This document shows positions 1-7,979 of a stretch of DNA of 60,883 bases, piece after piece (position 1 is the first letter of the stretch; each line of letters opens with the position of its first letter). Location: assembly GCF_015207425.1 (NCBI RefSeq), contig NZ_JADEWZ010000032.1:1-60883 (forward strand), in the 5' to 3' direction. Made by a program: the position numbers and the translations under genes. The notes under the pieces were generated by a model. That model saw nothing but the letters and a program-made list of their open reading frames with translations. It was not told the origin of the DNA and searched no databases. Source of the stretch: Lusitaniella coriacea LEGE 07157. GTDB lineage: Bacteria; Cyanobacteriota; Cyanobacteriia; Cyanobacteriales; Spirulinaceae.

Positions 1-120
1 GTTGCTCGTAACTTTGCCCTCAATCTTTATCGCTCCAATGCGTTCTCCAATATGGCTCAGGCTCAACGCTTTTGTCAGTTCGGATTAGACACACTAAAGC
101 TTCTATTTAGAATGAAATAG
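1..120 (+). mobile_element. C-terminal end of a transposase (ISAs1-like), cut by window edge
   Basis: Frame 1 is open from the first base to a TAG at 118-120 and reads as the last 39 residues of a protein. The segment NFALNLYRSNAF, then AQAQRFCQFGLDTL, and the terminal LFRMK resemble the tail of ISAs1-type DDE transposases in cyanobacteria. Catalytic residues would lie outside the window, so family and integrity cannot be judged. It lies 14 bp upstream of the next gene. Family assignment is from memory of the tail motif and is only moderately certain. Confidence 0.55.
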
Positions 121-134
121 CCCTGGGTATTCTT

Positions 135-872
135 GTGAAAGCTTCTGTTGACGCTATTACTGCTATTTTTAAGCAATATTTTGAGCTTGAAGCACAAAAA
201 AATTGCAAACTCGAAGATTACATTAGGGCAAACGAAGCTTCATGGAAAGAAGTTGAAAGACAAAGAGTAGTTCTGAAGTCTAGACCCAAAAAGTCATTCT
301 CTCCAATATTATGGGCTTTTCCATTCTGGCGATATGTCAACCATCAATGGACGCTCTTACCTTTTTCCGGTCAAGAAGATTCGATTGCTTTTGTATTTGC
401 TTTACTCTTAAATACTAAAGTGATTACCTTTCATGATTCCTCTCATGTTTCTTGGAAAGAATTTAAAGTCTTTGAGAACGATCGATTGATCGAACATTAC
501 AAGTTTGGGTTTGAATGTTGGACAGTAATTGAAGGGGATTGGGACATTTACATAGAAGACTTTGAATTCTATCCTGGTTGGCTCAACTACGAACATTATT
601 TTAAAAGCTCAGTAAGACCAGTTACCGAGTCTAACATACGATTAGCAGTCTCAGCGAGAAAAAACGATTTGCATGATCGCGGCTTCCTCGATCGATGTCT
701 CAAACATTACAATGCTTACATTCCCATACGGGAAGAAACACCATACCATTATCATGGTGAGTGGAACCTGAATTATCAGAAATGGGATTCAGTTGTAGAG
801 CAAATGAGCATTGCGCTCGTACCTTCCAATTGGAGGTATTTCGATAGGAAAGTGCCACAGCAAGTCATATAG
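135..872 (+). CDS. Hypothetical protein, 245 aa
   Basis: Open from a GTG start at 135 to a TAG at 870-872. I do not recognise the family. The protein has no signal peptide or membrane segment. It is rich in aromatic residues, with clusters such as PFWRYVNHQW, GDWDIYIEDFEFYPGWLNYEHYF and YHYHGEWNLNY, and looks like a compact soluble fold. The composition is AT-richer than the neighbouring corA and larB, and it sits directly behind a transposase tail, which fits recent acquisition. It could be an immunity- or accessory-type protein, but nothing in the sequence proves a role. No good Shine-Dalgarno is visible before the GTG, so the start is uncertain. Confidence 0.65.
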   Translation: MKASVDAITAIFKQYFELEAQKNCKLEDYIRANEASWKEVERQRVVLKSRPKKSFSPILWAFPFWRYVNHQWTLLPFSGQEDSIAFVFALLLNTKVITFHDSSHVSWKEFKVFENDRLIEHYKFGFECWTVIEGDWDIYIEDFEFYPGWLNYEHYFKSSVRPVTESNIRLAVSARKNDLHDRGFLDRCLKHYNAYIPIREETPYHYHGEWNLNYQKWDSVVEQMSIALVPSNWRYFDRKVPQQVI

Positions 873-896
873 AATAGAGCATTTTTTGAGAAACTA

Positions 897-2048
897 CTAG
901 TTGCGTTTTTTTAGCGAATAAAAATTCTCAAACCACCCGCGCTTCCAAAATAGTAATAATAAACTCAGGGCAATAACAATCATCACGCCCCAACAGGCAA
1001 AATATCCCCACTGCCAGTCCAGTTCGGGCATATTTTTGAAGTTCATGCCATAAACCCCTGCAATAAAGGTGAGGGGAATGAATATTGTAGAAATTACCGT
1101 CAAAAAATTAACAATTTCATTCATCTTGTTGCTAATGGACGATAAATAGACATCCATTAAACCCGATGCTAACTCGCGATAAGTTTCGACAATATCGAGG
1201 AGTTGAATGACGTGATCGTAACAGTCGCGAAAATAAAGTTGAACGTCGTTATTAATTAAGGCATTATTATCGCGGATTAAGGTATTAATGACGTTGCGCA
1301 GAGGCCAAATCGAACGACGCAGTGCGAGTAATTCCCGTCGCACGTCATAAATTTGCTCTAGGGTATGTCGTGTGGGATGCGTAACGACTTCATCTTCTAA
1401 CAATTCAACCCGTTCCCCATAATCTTCCAAAACGGGGAAAAAATTATCGATAATTGCGTCGATTAGAACGTAGGCGAGATAGTCTGCCCCTGTTTTACGA
1501 ACTTTACCTTTATTCGCACGAATTCGATCGCGCACGGGATTAAAACAATCCTGTTCTGGTTCTTCCTGAAAGGTAAGGAGGTAATGTTCTCCCAGGACAA
1601 ACCCCACCTGTTCGCTGATAAATCCTTCCTCATCGGGTGTCGGCATGACCATCTGTACGGTAATCAGCAGATGCTCGTTATAATCTTGCACTTTTGGACG
1701 CTGGGGAACATTGACCACATCTTCTAATAGGAGGGGATGCAAATGGCAAACGCGACCCATATCGCGCAAAATGGGTTCGCTTCCCAACCCCTGAATGTCA
1801 ATCCAAGACACCGAGTCCGTCTCTAAATAAGTCAAACAGTCGTCTGGGGTCAGATTTAGCTTCCGAGTGACTTTTTCTTCTGTGTAGTCAATCAGAACGA
1901 TTTGGGAAGGGGTTGCATCCTCGTCAATACTCAGGGTTCCCGGTTCGCTTCCTGGGGTATCGAAGAAGTAATCAAAATAATCTTCTTCGTCGTCCTCATC
2001 GTTGGGTTTGCTGGGGGGACGCGAACTGTAAGAAGGAGAGTGTGTCAT
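897..2048 (-). CDS. corA: Magnesium/cobalt transporter CorA
   Basis: 383-residue CorA-family channel for Mg2+ (and Co2+/Ni2+) in the inner membrane. The signature YGMNF (the GMN selectivity motif) lies near residue 334 at the end of the first of two C-terminal membrane helices (about 315-335 and 348-368). Between them is the short acidic loop NMPELDWQW. The N-terminal 300 residues form the expected cytoplasmic alpha/beta and long-helix funnel, with QVGFVLGEHYLLTFQEE typical of the family. The first ~40 residues are acidic and low-complexity (NDEDDEEDYFDYFFD) and probably disordered. Length matches the family. The gene is divergent from larB with a 75-bp spacer, which should hold both promoters. 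Confidence 0.95.
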   Translation of the reverse strand: MTHSPSYSSRPPSKPNDEDDEEDYFDYFFDTPGSEPGTLSIDEDATPSQIVLIDYTEEKVTRKLNLTPDDCLTYLETDSVSWIDIQGLGSEPILRDMGRVCHLHPLLLEDVVNVPQRPKVQDYNEHLLITVQMVMPTPDEEGFISEQVGFVLGEHYLLTFQEEPEQDCFNPVRDRIRANKGKVRKTGADYLAYVLIDAIIDNFFPVLEDYGERVELLEDEVVTHPTRHTLEQIYDVRRELLALRRSIWPLRNVINTLIRDNNALINNDVQLYFRDCYDHVIQLLDIVETYRELASGLMDVYLSSISNKMNEIVNFLTVISTIFIPLTFIAGVYGMNFKNMPELDWQWGYFACWGVMIVIALSLLLLFWKRGWFENFYSLKKRN

Positions 2049-2123
2049 GCAATTTCTGAATCGGCAACAGAGGGCAATGAGATTGTACGCTGTTTCTATG
2101 CACTCTCTACACTATCAAATTCC

Positions 2124-3299
2124 ATGACTCAACCTGAAGCACTCAAAGTTCTTCTTGAAGCGATTTCCACAGGCGAAGTGAGTCCTGCGGTTGCGCTTGA
2201 TAAACTGAAGCATTTTGGCTTTGAACCCGTCGGAGACTTTGCGAAAATCGACAACCATCGCAGTTTGCGCACGGGTTTCCCGGAAGTGGTTTGGGGACAA
2301 GACAAAACGCCACAACAGATTATTCAAATTATTAAGACGATGCGTGCCAATCACCCGGTTGTTATGGCGACGCGCATCGAACGGGAGGTTTACCAAGAGT
2401 TGCGGGAGAGTATCCCTGATTTACAGTACTATCCTGTTGCAAAAATTTGCGCAATTTCTTCTCCAGAAACACTCCCCAATCGCATCGGAAAAATTACGAT
2501 TCTCACGGCGGGAACGGCGGATATTCCCGTTGCGGAAGAAGCAGCAGTTACGGCTGAATTGTGCGGTTTCCAAGCGCAGCGTCTTTGGGATGTTGGGGTG
2601 GCGGGAATTCATCGCCTTTTGAGCAATCGCCACGTGATTGATGAGGCGGATGTGTTGATTGTTGTGGCGGGGATGGAAGGTGCGCTACCCAGCGTTGTGG
2701 CAGGAATGGCAGATTGTCCGGTGATTGCTGTCCCCACCAGCGTGGGTTATGGCGCGAATTTTTCGGGGGTTTCGCCGTTACTGACGATGCTCAATTCCTG
2801 TGCGGCGGGAATCGGCGTTGTGAATATTAATAATGGGTTTGGTGCGGCAATTTTGGCGGGTCAAATTTTGCGTGCGGTTCAAAAGGTTAATCCTGATGTT
2901 CCCGTACCTGCTGCAATCCCGGAATCGAAGGATAAATGGACGCTGGCGTATGGGGTGAGTGCGGAAGGAAGGGGGATTGAGGGGAAATTGGAAACCCTGA
3001 TGACGGCGGTTCGTCGGGGTGCTGAGGTCAGATTGGCGATCGATTTTCCAGGCTCCCATGAATATATTACAGAAGCGCAGCATCTTTGGATTAAAAAGGG
3101 CGTGGCATTCGCACAAGCTTCAACCCAGGTGAATGTGGAGTTTAATAAAACGGGTCTAATGTTTCCTAAAAAAATTCTGTCCTGGACGATTTTAGCGAGT
3201 ACGCAAGGGGACTTGGAAATTGCCCGTTGGCGACCGGGAAAACATAAATTCAAGGGACGAACTTCCCATAAAGTCGCAATTCGTTGGTTTGTGCGATAG
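2124..3299 (+). CDS. larB: LarB-type carboxylase with a C-terminal extension
   Basis: 391 residues if started at the ATG at 2124 (MTQPEALK). The frame is open further upstream into the corA region, but that part overlaps corA antisense and lacks family similarity. Residues 1-260 match LarB, the NCAIR mutase/PurE-like enzyme that carboxylates and hydrolyses nicotinic acid adenine dinucleotide in nickel-pincer cofactor synthesis: HRSLRTGFPEVVWGQDKT, then AGTADIPVAEEAA, GMEGALPSVVAG and VGYGANFSG. LarB normally ends shortly after the AAILAGQILR segment (about residue 252). Here about 130 further residues follow without any stop, including GRGIEGKLETLMTAVRRGAE and a basic tail GKHKFKGRTSHKVAIRW. 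I do not recognise that added domain. larC and larE are not in the window. Confidence 0.88.
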   Translation: MTQPEALKVLLEAISTGEVSPAVALDKLKHFGFEPVGDFAKIDNHRSLRTGFPEVVWGQDKTPQQIIQIIKTMRANHPVVMATRIEREVYQELRESIPDLQYYPVAKICAISSPETLPNRIGKITILTAGTADIPVAEEAAVTAELCGFQAQRLWDVGVAGIHRLLSNRHVIDEADVLIVVAGMEGALPSVVAGMADCPVIAVPTSVGYGANFSGVSPLLTMLNSCAAGIGVVNINNGFGAAILAGQILRAVQKVNPDVPVPAAIPESKDKWTLAYGVSAEGRGIEGKLETLMTAVRRGAEVRLAIDFPGSHEYITEAQHLWIKKGVAFAQASTQVNVEFNKTGLMFPKKILSWTILASTQGDLEIARWRPGKHKFKGRTSHKVAIRWFVR

Positions 3300-3330
3300 A
3301 AATCATATCAAATCCTTCAAATTGTACATT

Positions 3331-3459
3331 ACGCCTGACGCGAACACCCTGAAACCCTTACTAGGACAAGGGAATAGGGAATAGGGAATAGGGAATAGGG
3401 AAGAGTAAAAAGAAATTACCGCAGAGTAAGGGTTTTAGCTTCTAATACACATTAAGCGT
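3331..3459. repeat. MITE-like inverted-repeat element, copy 1
   Basis: Bounded by ACGCCTGACGCGAACACC at the left and TAATACACATTAAGCGT at the right, imperfect inverted copies of each other. The interior contains four tandem GGGAATA heptamers (3370-3397) and a GCAGAGTAAGG block. Related copies lie at 34324-34430 and 43146-43244. The left flank ATCAAATCCTTCAAATTG is shared with the larger composite repeats at 46341 and 55302-55319. No coding potential. Confidence 0.6.
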
Positions 3460-3484
3460 CTATCAGCTCTCAGCCATTTGTGTG

Positions 3485-3600
3485 TTAAAAAATCCCCGTC
3501 TCCCCGTCTCCCCGTCACCGTGTCTCAAGAAAGCTCCCCACTCTCCGTGTCAGCCCTTGCCGAGGGCATTCAACCGGATTTTATATCACCCCGCGCAAGA
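3485..3600. repeat. Composite intergenic repeat, right-end segment
   Basis: CCCCGTCTCC-rich stretch followed by CCGTGTCAGCCCTTGCCGAG and a terminal ATTCAACCGGATTTTATATC. The same end recurs at 46860-46905 and, inverted, near 60428-60455. It slightly overlaps the 3' end of the minus-strand gene ending at 3586. No convincing ORF. Confidence 0.5.
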
Positions 3601-3933
3601 CTTCAGCACCCACCCCAAAATGACCCCCAACCCGCCAAAACGAACAATTTGCCAAAACGGTTCCCAGAGCCTGCGCCACTGAAAAAGACTGCTTTCTAGG
3701 TTGATTTCAATCGCGTCCAATTCTTTTTGAATGAGCTGTAATTGCGCTTTTATTTCCGATGAATCTCGGTTTTGTGCTTTTAATTCGCTGCGTTCTTGCT
3801 GTAATTCCACTTTTCGCTGTTTGTCGCGCTGCACTTGAGCGTAGCGTTCTTTGAGAGAGAAGAGCGATTGTTCGACTTCCGCGATCGCGCGCTCTAAATC
3901 GGCATTATCGACGTTAGAATTCTCAGGAGGCAT
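3586..3933 (-). CDS. Small coiled-coil protein with C-terminal membrane anchor
   Basis: 115 residues. Residues 8-80 are charged and heptad-like (DLERAIAEVEQSLFSLKERY to IQKELDAIEINLES), which predicts a long coiled coil. Residues about 90-112 (FWQIVRFGGLGVILGWVLKSC) form a single tail membrane segment. This architecture recurs among conserved cyanobacterial proteins of unknown function. The gene is divergent from the 3975 gene with a 41-bp gap. The last bases overlap a dispersed repeat, which may have replaced the native terminator. No function is assigned. Confidence 0.75.
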   Translation of the reverse strand: MPPENSNVDNADLERAIAEVEQSLFSLKERYAQVQRDKQRKVELQQERSELKAQNRDSSEIKAQLQLIQKELDAIEINLESSLFQWRRLWEPFWQIVRFGGLGVILGWVLKSCAG

Positions 3934-3974
3934 CCTATAAATTTGCTCGAAAACATCCTATTCAGTATTAACTC

Positions 3975-4238
3975 ATGGTTCAGTCCCAAACCCATCAACT
4001 CGACCAACTGAGTACCCTAGAACTCGCTCAGGCACTCGCAGAACGCTTAACCATCGCCCCCAACGACTGGCACCGTCTCAAAGCCAATCGCAAAGCACAA
4101 GCAGCGCAACACGCCGCAGCCGCCCTCGTCTTTCTCCTCAACGACCGACCCCAAGAAGCCCTCATTCGCTTTCAACAAACCACGGGATGGCTTGACCGTT
4201 CCATCTCCGCACCACCTTGTCCCACTCACGGAAATTGA
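3975..4238 (+). CDS. Small conserved cyanobacterial protein (DUF6439-like)
   Basis: 87-residue soluble helical protein. The motifs DWHRLKANRKAQAAQHAAAA, ALIRFQQTTGWLD and the terminal SISAPPCPTHG match a small family that, as far as I recall, is found only in cyanobacteria and annotated as DUF6439. Two closely placed residues near the end (Cys, His) are conserved in my memory of the family, but no activity is known. The start ATG at 3975 gives the usual length. The gene is convergent with the polysaccharide deacetylase. Confidence 0.75.
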   Translation: MVQSQTHQLDQLSTLELAQALAERLTIAPNDWHRLKANRKAQAAQHAAAALVFLLNDRPQEALIRFQQTTGWLDRSISAPPCPTHGN

Positions 4239-4301
4239 CATCCTCCCCTTCCTTAAAAGCAACCTCGCGATACTGATTTTCTGCTTCGCTCCGTGCCAAC
4301 T

Positions 4302-4330
4302 AGCGGTCTGTCAAGTTCCAATTTGTGGGT
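4302..4330. repeat. Remnant of a GGTCTGTCA inverted-repeat element
   Basis: CTAGCGGTCTGTCAAGTTCC followed by TTTGTGGGTAAA resembles the inverted sequence at 55332-55370 (TTTACCCACAAA then CTGACAGACCCCTAG). It also shares its end with the intact element at 7575-7856. Only one end is visible here. Confidence 0.4.
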
Positions 4331-4371
4331 AAAGACGCTTAAGTGGGATAAGACGGCGAAACGAACCAAGA

Positions 4372-4403
4372 AAAATCCGGTTTCTTGTAAGAAACCGGAT
4401 TTT
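4372..4403 (-). terminator. Strong hairpin terminator for the deacetylase gene
   Basis: Perfect 15-bp inverted repeat AAAATCCGGTTTCTT / AAGAAACCGGATTTT with a 2-nt centre, 18 bp beyond the stop of the minus-strand gene at 4422. A/T tracts flank both arms, so it could also stop plus-strand transcription from the 3975 gene. Confidence 0.85.
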
Positions 4404-4421
4404 GTGGAAAAAATCAGCATC

Positions 4422-5342
4422 TTACCGATTGGCAACAGGTTGCTTTTGCATTTCCATGAGTTCGGGAACCGTGACAAACTCATAACCTTGGGCTTTGAGT
4501 TTGTCAATAATGACGGGAAGTGCATTAACGGTTTTCCTGCGATCCCCACCGCCATCGTGCATCAGGACAATTCCCCCAGGAGAAGCATCGCGCAGGACAT
4601 TCCGAACCATATTCGCGCTCGATGTGCGATAGTCTTGGGAGTCTGCGGACCACATGACAACGCTTTGGTTTTGCTTGGCAGCGTAGGTAGCGAGTCCATT
4701 GGTGAGGTATCCGCCGGGGGGACGGAAGAGAACGCTTTTTGCCCCTGTGAGTTTGTAGATAATTTCTGTGGTTCGATTGATTTCTGAGGCGGCGGCAGCT
4801 TCGCTATGTTGGCGATAGGGATGACTCCAGGTGTGGTTGGCAAGGACATGACCGTGATTGACCACAATTTTGGCGAGTTCGGGGAAGTTTTGGACGTTCC
4901 GACCTAAGAAGAAAAAGGTTGCTTTGATATTATTTTTCTTAAGGATGTATAGGATGTCATTTGTGGTTCCCGGCCAAGGACCATCATCAAAGGTTAGGGC
5001 AATGACTTTACGTTCTGCTGGAACTTGAACGCTTTTAATGGTTTTACCTTGAAACGCCTGGGGTAAGGAAAAGTCATAAATTCTTTTTTGTTCTTGTTCT
5101 AGGCGTTCGAGATTAGCCACAAGGTTTTGAAAGACCTTTGCATCGCTTAAGGCTAGGGATTTGGCTTGAATGGGGTCTGGGTCTTGGTTATTCAAGTCGA
5201 GCTTAATTTGAATGCCGTTTGCGGTCTTGGGGGAATTGCCTTTTAGCGCAGGTATAAGCAAACCAAAGGTAAAACTGGCTGCGGCGATCGCGATCGCGAA
5301 TAGAGTCCGGCGTTGCCATATCAATGAATGATGTTGTGCCAA
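4422..5342 (-). CDS. Secreted/membrane-anchored polysaccharide deacetylase (NodB domain)
   Basis: 306 residues. An N-terminal signal anchor (residues 11-31, TLFAIAIAAASFTFGLLIP) is followed by a short linker. The NodB homology domain covers about 110-300: TFDDGP (metal and base aspartates), HTWSHP (two metal histidines), RPPGG, and the C-terminal LMHDGGG. It should remove acetyl groups from a cell-envelope polysaccharide or peptidoglycan outside the inner membrane. The substrate cannot be read from the sequence. The start is a TTG at 5340-5342 supported by AAGGAG seven bases upstream on the minus strand. A strong terminator follows. Confidence 0.9.
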   Translation of the reverse strand: MAQHHSLIWQRRTLFAIAIAAASFTFGLLIPALKGNSPKTANGIQIKLDLNNQDPDPIQAKSLALSDAKVFQNLVANLERLEQEQKRIYDFSLPQAFQGKTIKSVQVPAERKVIALTFDDGPWPGTTNDILYILKKNNIKATFFFLGRNVQNFPELAKIVVNHGHVLANHTWSHPYRQHSEAAAASEINRTTEIIYKLTGAKSVLFRPPGGYLTNGLATYAAKQNQSVVMWSADSQDYRTSSANMVRNVLRDASPGGIVLMHDGGGDRRKTVNALPVIIDKLKAQGYEFVTVPELMEMQKQPVANR

Positions 5343-5986
5343 CTTTAGTCTCCTTCACTCCTCAAATAATCTTAGGGGATAAATTGAATTGTTATCTAAA
5401 AAATAGAGTCTGGGAATACTCCTCGATACAACGCGAAGATTCGGCTTGCAAATCCAATTGTACGAAGGGAGGGGGATCGATGCGGATAGGGGAAGCCCTA
5501 TGACATCCCGAAGAAATTCAGCAATCCATTGAGTCTCGCTATAATCTCTCATTACATCTGACAAAATGCTTTTCCGGGATTCTTGGAAAAACTTTTTGTT
5601 TTGCTCTTCTGCAATTGCACGCCGTTGTTTGAGCTGCTTACAGCTGTGGCATCGAAATGGCGGGTTCAAGAAAAGTTCTTGTCTCCGTCAAATAAGATCG
5701 GACACTATCGTGTCATGTTTCGAGCCTTTTTCAATACCGCTAGACGATTTATTGTTATTATGTCTAGCTGCTTGATTCATCAGGTCAACCTGTTTATTTC
5801 AATGCGCTCGATATTGCCCTTAAATTGAGTTTTTTTCGTGCCTTAGCGCTCTTTAAACACCTTACAAGAAGGGGTTTAAGTATTAGATCGGTAGCAAACA
5901 CTTCGCATTTGCATATTATTTGGCTGGAGTAAAACCCTTTGCCGTACATCATAGAGTACTTCGGCGAAACCGTACAGAAAAAAAAT
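5343..5986. other. 644-bp spacer without a convincing gene
   Basis: This lies between the stop of panC/cmk and the start of the deacetylase, both minus strand, so it should hold the deacetylase promoter. The longest frame (minus, 5355-5669, 104 aa, TTG start) has a CHSCKQL motif but no ribosome binding site and no family I know; I do not call it. The other frames show low-complexity, unlikely proteins. No repeat of the dispersed families is visible. Confidence 0.5.
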
Positions 5987-7513
5987 TTAAAATGTCGTGC
6001 AATGCCGAGCATACAGCTTGAGAATGGCTTGGGTGACTTCTTCAATGCTCAACCCATCGGTCACGAGTTCTATGGCATCGGGGGCTTTACACAGAGGTGC
6101 AATTTTACGGGTGCTGTCTATGTAATCTCGGTGTTGAATTTCTTTTTCCATTTGTTCGAGATCGATTTGAGTTTCTCCTTGATGGGCTAGGTCTTGGAGT
6201 CGTCGGCGGGCGCGTTCTTGGGCTGAAGCGGTGAGAAAAATTTTAAGTTCTGCGTTGGGAAAAACATGGGTGCCGATATCGCGTCCTTCGGCTACGATTC
6301 CGCCTTTTTCTCCCCACTGTTGTTGTTGTTTGAGGAGGACTTGGCGTACGGCGGATAATTTCGCAACGGCGGAGACGTTGGCGGTGACTTGGGGTGTCCG
6401 AATCGCTTGGGTGACATCGGTGTTATCGATCGAGACTTGTAGGGGAGGGGTTGAGTTTGTGCGACGCAGGGTGAGGGTGGTGGATTCGAGGCATTCCGCG
6501 ATCGCGGGTTCGTCGTCGAGGGCAATTTTTTTTTCTAAAACCAGCCACGCGATCGCGCGATACATGGCTCCTGTATCGAGGTAAAGAAATCCCAAGGCTT
6601 CGGCGACCAAACGGGTTACGGTGGACTTTCCCGCCCCCGCAGGGCCATCTATGGCAACGATCGGTTCGCGATCGCGCAGTTGGATATTATCGATCAGTCG
6701 CGTTGTTCCCACTCGCGCCGCGATCGCGAGCAATCCCGATGTTTCAATAGAATTCAGGGGAATTAAGGTTTGGGGATCGACCAGTTCGAGGTATTCTAAC
6801 TCAATTTCCGGAACGGTTTGCAATTCGGTTTTTGCCGCAGTCATTAAAGTTTGAGCGTTCCGTTCGCCCTTTTGGAACGATCCCCTTGCCGCCTCCAAAC
6901 TGCGAAATAAAACCGTGGCATTTTCTTCTTGTTCCGGGGTTAAGTATTGATTGCGAGAACTACAGGCTAAACCCGACGCTTCCCGCACAGTCGGACAGGG
7001 GCGAATTTCCACGGGAATATTCAAATCTGCGACCAAACGGCGAATAATCGCGAGTTGCTGGGCATCTTTTTCGCCAAAATACGCTCTGGTGGGTCGAACG
7101 AGATTAAATAGTTTTGTGACAATGGTTGCAACGCCTTGGAAGTGTCCCTCTCTTCGGGAACTGCACAAACCGGATGTCATTTCAGGAGGCGGAATAATAG
7201 TAGTTTGTGCGCGAGCGATCCCCATTGTCTCTGGAGACGGAGCAAAAAGAACTCGAACCCCTAATTCTTCGCACAATTGAGCGTCTTGTTCGCGCGATCG
7301 CGGATAATTTTCTAAGTCTTCGTTGGGAGCAAATTGCAGGGGATTGATAAAGATACTCACAACCACGATCTCATTTTCCGCGATCGCGCGCCGCATCAAA
7401 CTCAAATGTCCTTCGTGCAACGCCCCCATCGTCGGCACAAAACCAATACTTTGCTCGTGCCAATACTGTCTTAATTCCGCCTGCAATCCGGCAATCGTTT
7501 TAAAGAGTCGCAC
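5987..7513 (-). CDS. panC/cmk: Bifunctional pantoate-beta-alanine ligase / cytidylate kinase
   Basis: 508-residue fusion typical of cyanobacteria. Residues 1-275 are PanC (ATP + pantoate + beta-alanine to pantothenate): FVPTMGALHEGHLSLMRRA holds the ATP-binding HxGH motif, followed by FINPLQF, YFGEKDAQQL and CSSRNQYL. Residues 285-508 are CMK (CMP/dCMP phosphorylation): P-loop DGPAGAGKSTV, then LDTGAMYRAI, VAEGRDIGTHVFP and RDYIDSTRKIAPL. The length agrees with known fusions. It is the only gene of either pathway here and is flanked by spacers on both sides, so it is probably a single-gene unit. Confidence 0.96.
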   Translation of the reverse strand: MRLFKTIAGLQAELRQYWHEQSIGFVPTMGALHEGHLSLMRRAIAENEIVVVSIFINPLQFAPNEDLENYPRSREQDAQLCEELGVRVLFAPSPETMGIARAQTTIIPPPEMTSGLCSSRREGHFQGVATIVTKLFNLVRPTRAYFGEKDAQQLAIIRRLVADLNIPVEIRPCPTVREASGLACSSRNQYLTPEQEENATVLFRSLEAARGSFQKGERNAQTLMTAAKTELQTVPEIELEYLELVDPQTLIPLNSIETSGLLAIAARVGTTRLIDNIQLRDREPIVAIDGPAGAGKSTVTRLVAEALGFLYLDTGAMYRAIAWLVLEKKIALDDEPAIAECLESTTLTLRRTNSTPPLQVSIDNTDVTQAIRTPQVTANVSAVAKLSAVRQVLLKQQQQWGEKGGIVAEGRDIGTHVFPNAELKIFLTASAQERARRRLQDLAHQGETQIDLEQMEKEIQHRDYIDSTRKIAPLCKAPDAIELVTDGLSIEEVTQAILKLYARHCTTF

Positions 7514-7574
7514 CGCTAATTTCCCAAAACAAATACTTTATATCAGATATTAAAGCGCTTGCGCCCCCTGGTAG

Positions 7575-7856
7575 TGGTCTGTCAATTTTCAATTGACGGG
7601 GAAAGGAGAAGCGCCGAGACCCCACGCCGCCGTGAGGCGCAAACGTCCGGCACAAGCATTTGAGGAAAACTGAGGGGCTGTGTTTCGAGAAGGTGGCGAC
7701 ATCTGAGGTTCCCTCAGATGCTTGTGACCACCGTGTTTCCTCGAAACCCTGTACGCCCCGACGCGGACTTGGGAACGCTTGGCAAGACAGGGGTAAAGGT
7801 TAAAGGATGACTGTTAGCGCTCAACGACAACCCCTAATTTCTTTCTTGACAGACCA
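7575..7856. mobile_element. MITE-like element with TGGTCTGTCAA inverted ends
   Basis: Perfect 11-bp terminal inverted repeats: TGGTCTGTCAA (7575-7585) and TTGACAGACCA (7846-7856), 282 bp apart. No transposase-sized ORF lies inside. The interior carries blocks shared with the composite repeats at 46.4-46.8 and 54.9-55.2 kb (GCGCCGAGACCCC, ACTGAGGGGCTGTGTTTCGAG, CGAAACCCTGTACGCCCCG). A clear target duplication is not visible; only TAG recurs near both ends. Confidence 0.6.
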
Positions 7857-7883
7857 GAGTAGGAACCTATATATCTTGAAGTC

Positions 7884-7948
7884 CCTCCCCCAGGATTGGG
7901 GGAGGTCGGAACGCCTTTGAGGTTCCCTCAAAGGACGCAAGCCGACCT
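7884..7948. repeat. Hairpin repeat, minimal form of the GGTCGG family
   Basis: Two adjacent hairpins. 7884-7905 is CCTCCCCCA-ggat-TGGGGGAGG. 7903-7948 pairs AGGTCGG with CCGACCT and CCTTTGAGG with CCTCAAAGG around a 3-nt loop, with single-stranded ACG/ACGCAAG spacers. The second is the most compact member of a family whose arms recur at 12985, 22185, 29706, 46516-46773 and 55068-55196. It lies just downstream of rlpA and could also serve as its terminator. Confidence 0.6.
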
Positions 7949-7979
7949 TTAGGGATTTAGGGAGAGGGCTTTGCGAGAC

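Noticed and set aside
1902-2123. Extended start for larB
   Set aside because: It overlaps corA antisense and the residues do not match LarB; ATG 2124 gives the family N-terminus.
5355-5669. 104-residue minus-strand ORF with CxxC
   Set aside because: TTG start, no ribosome site, no recognisable family; listed only as part of the spacer.
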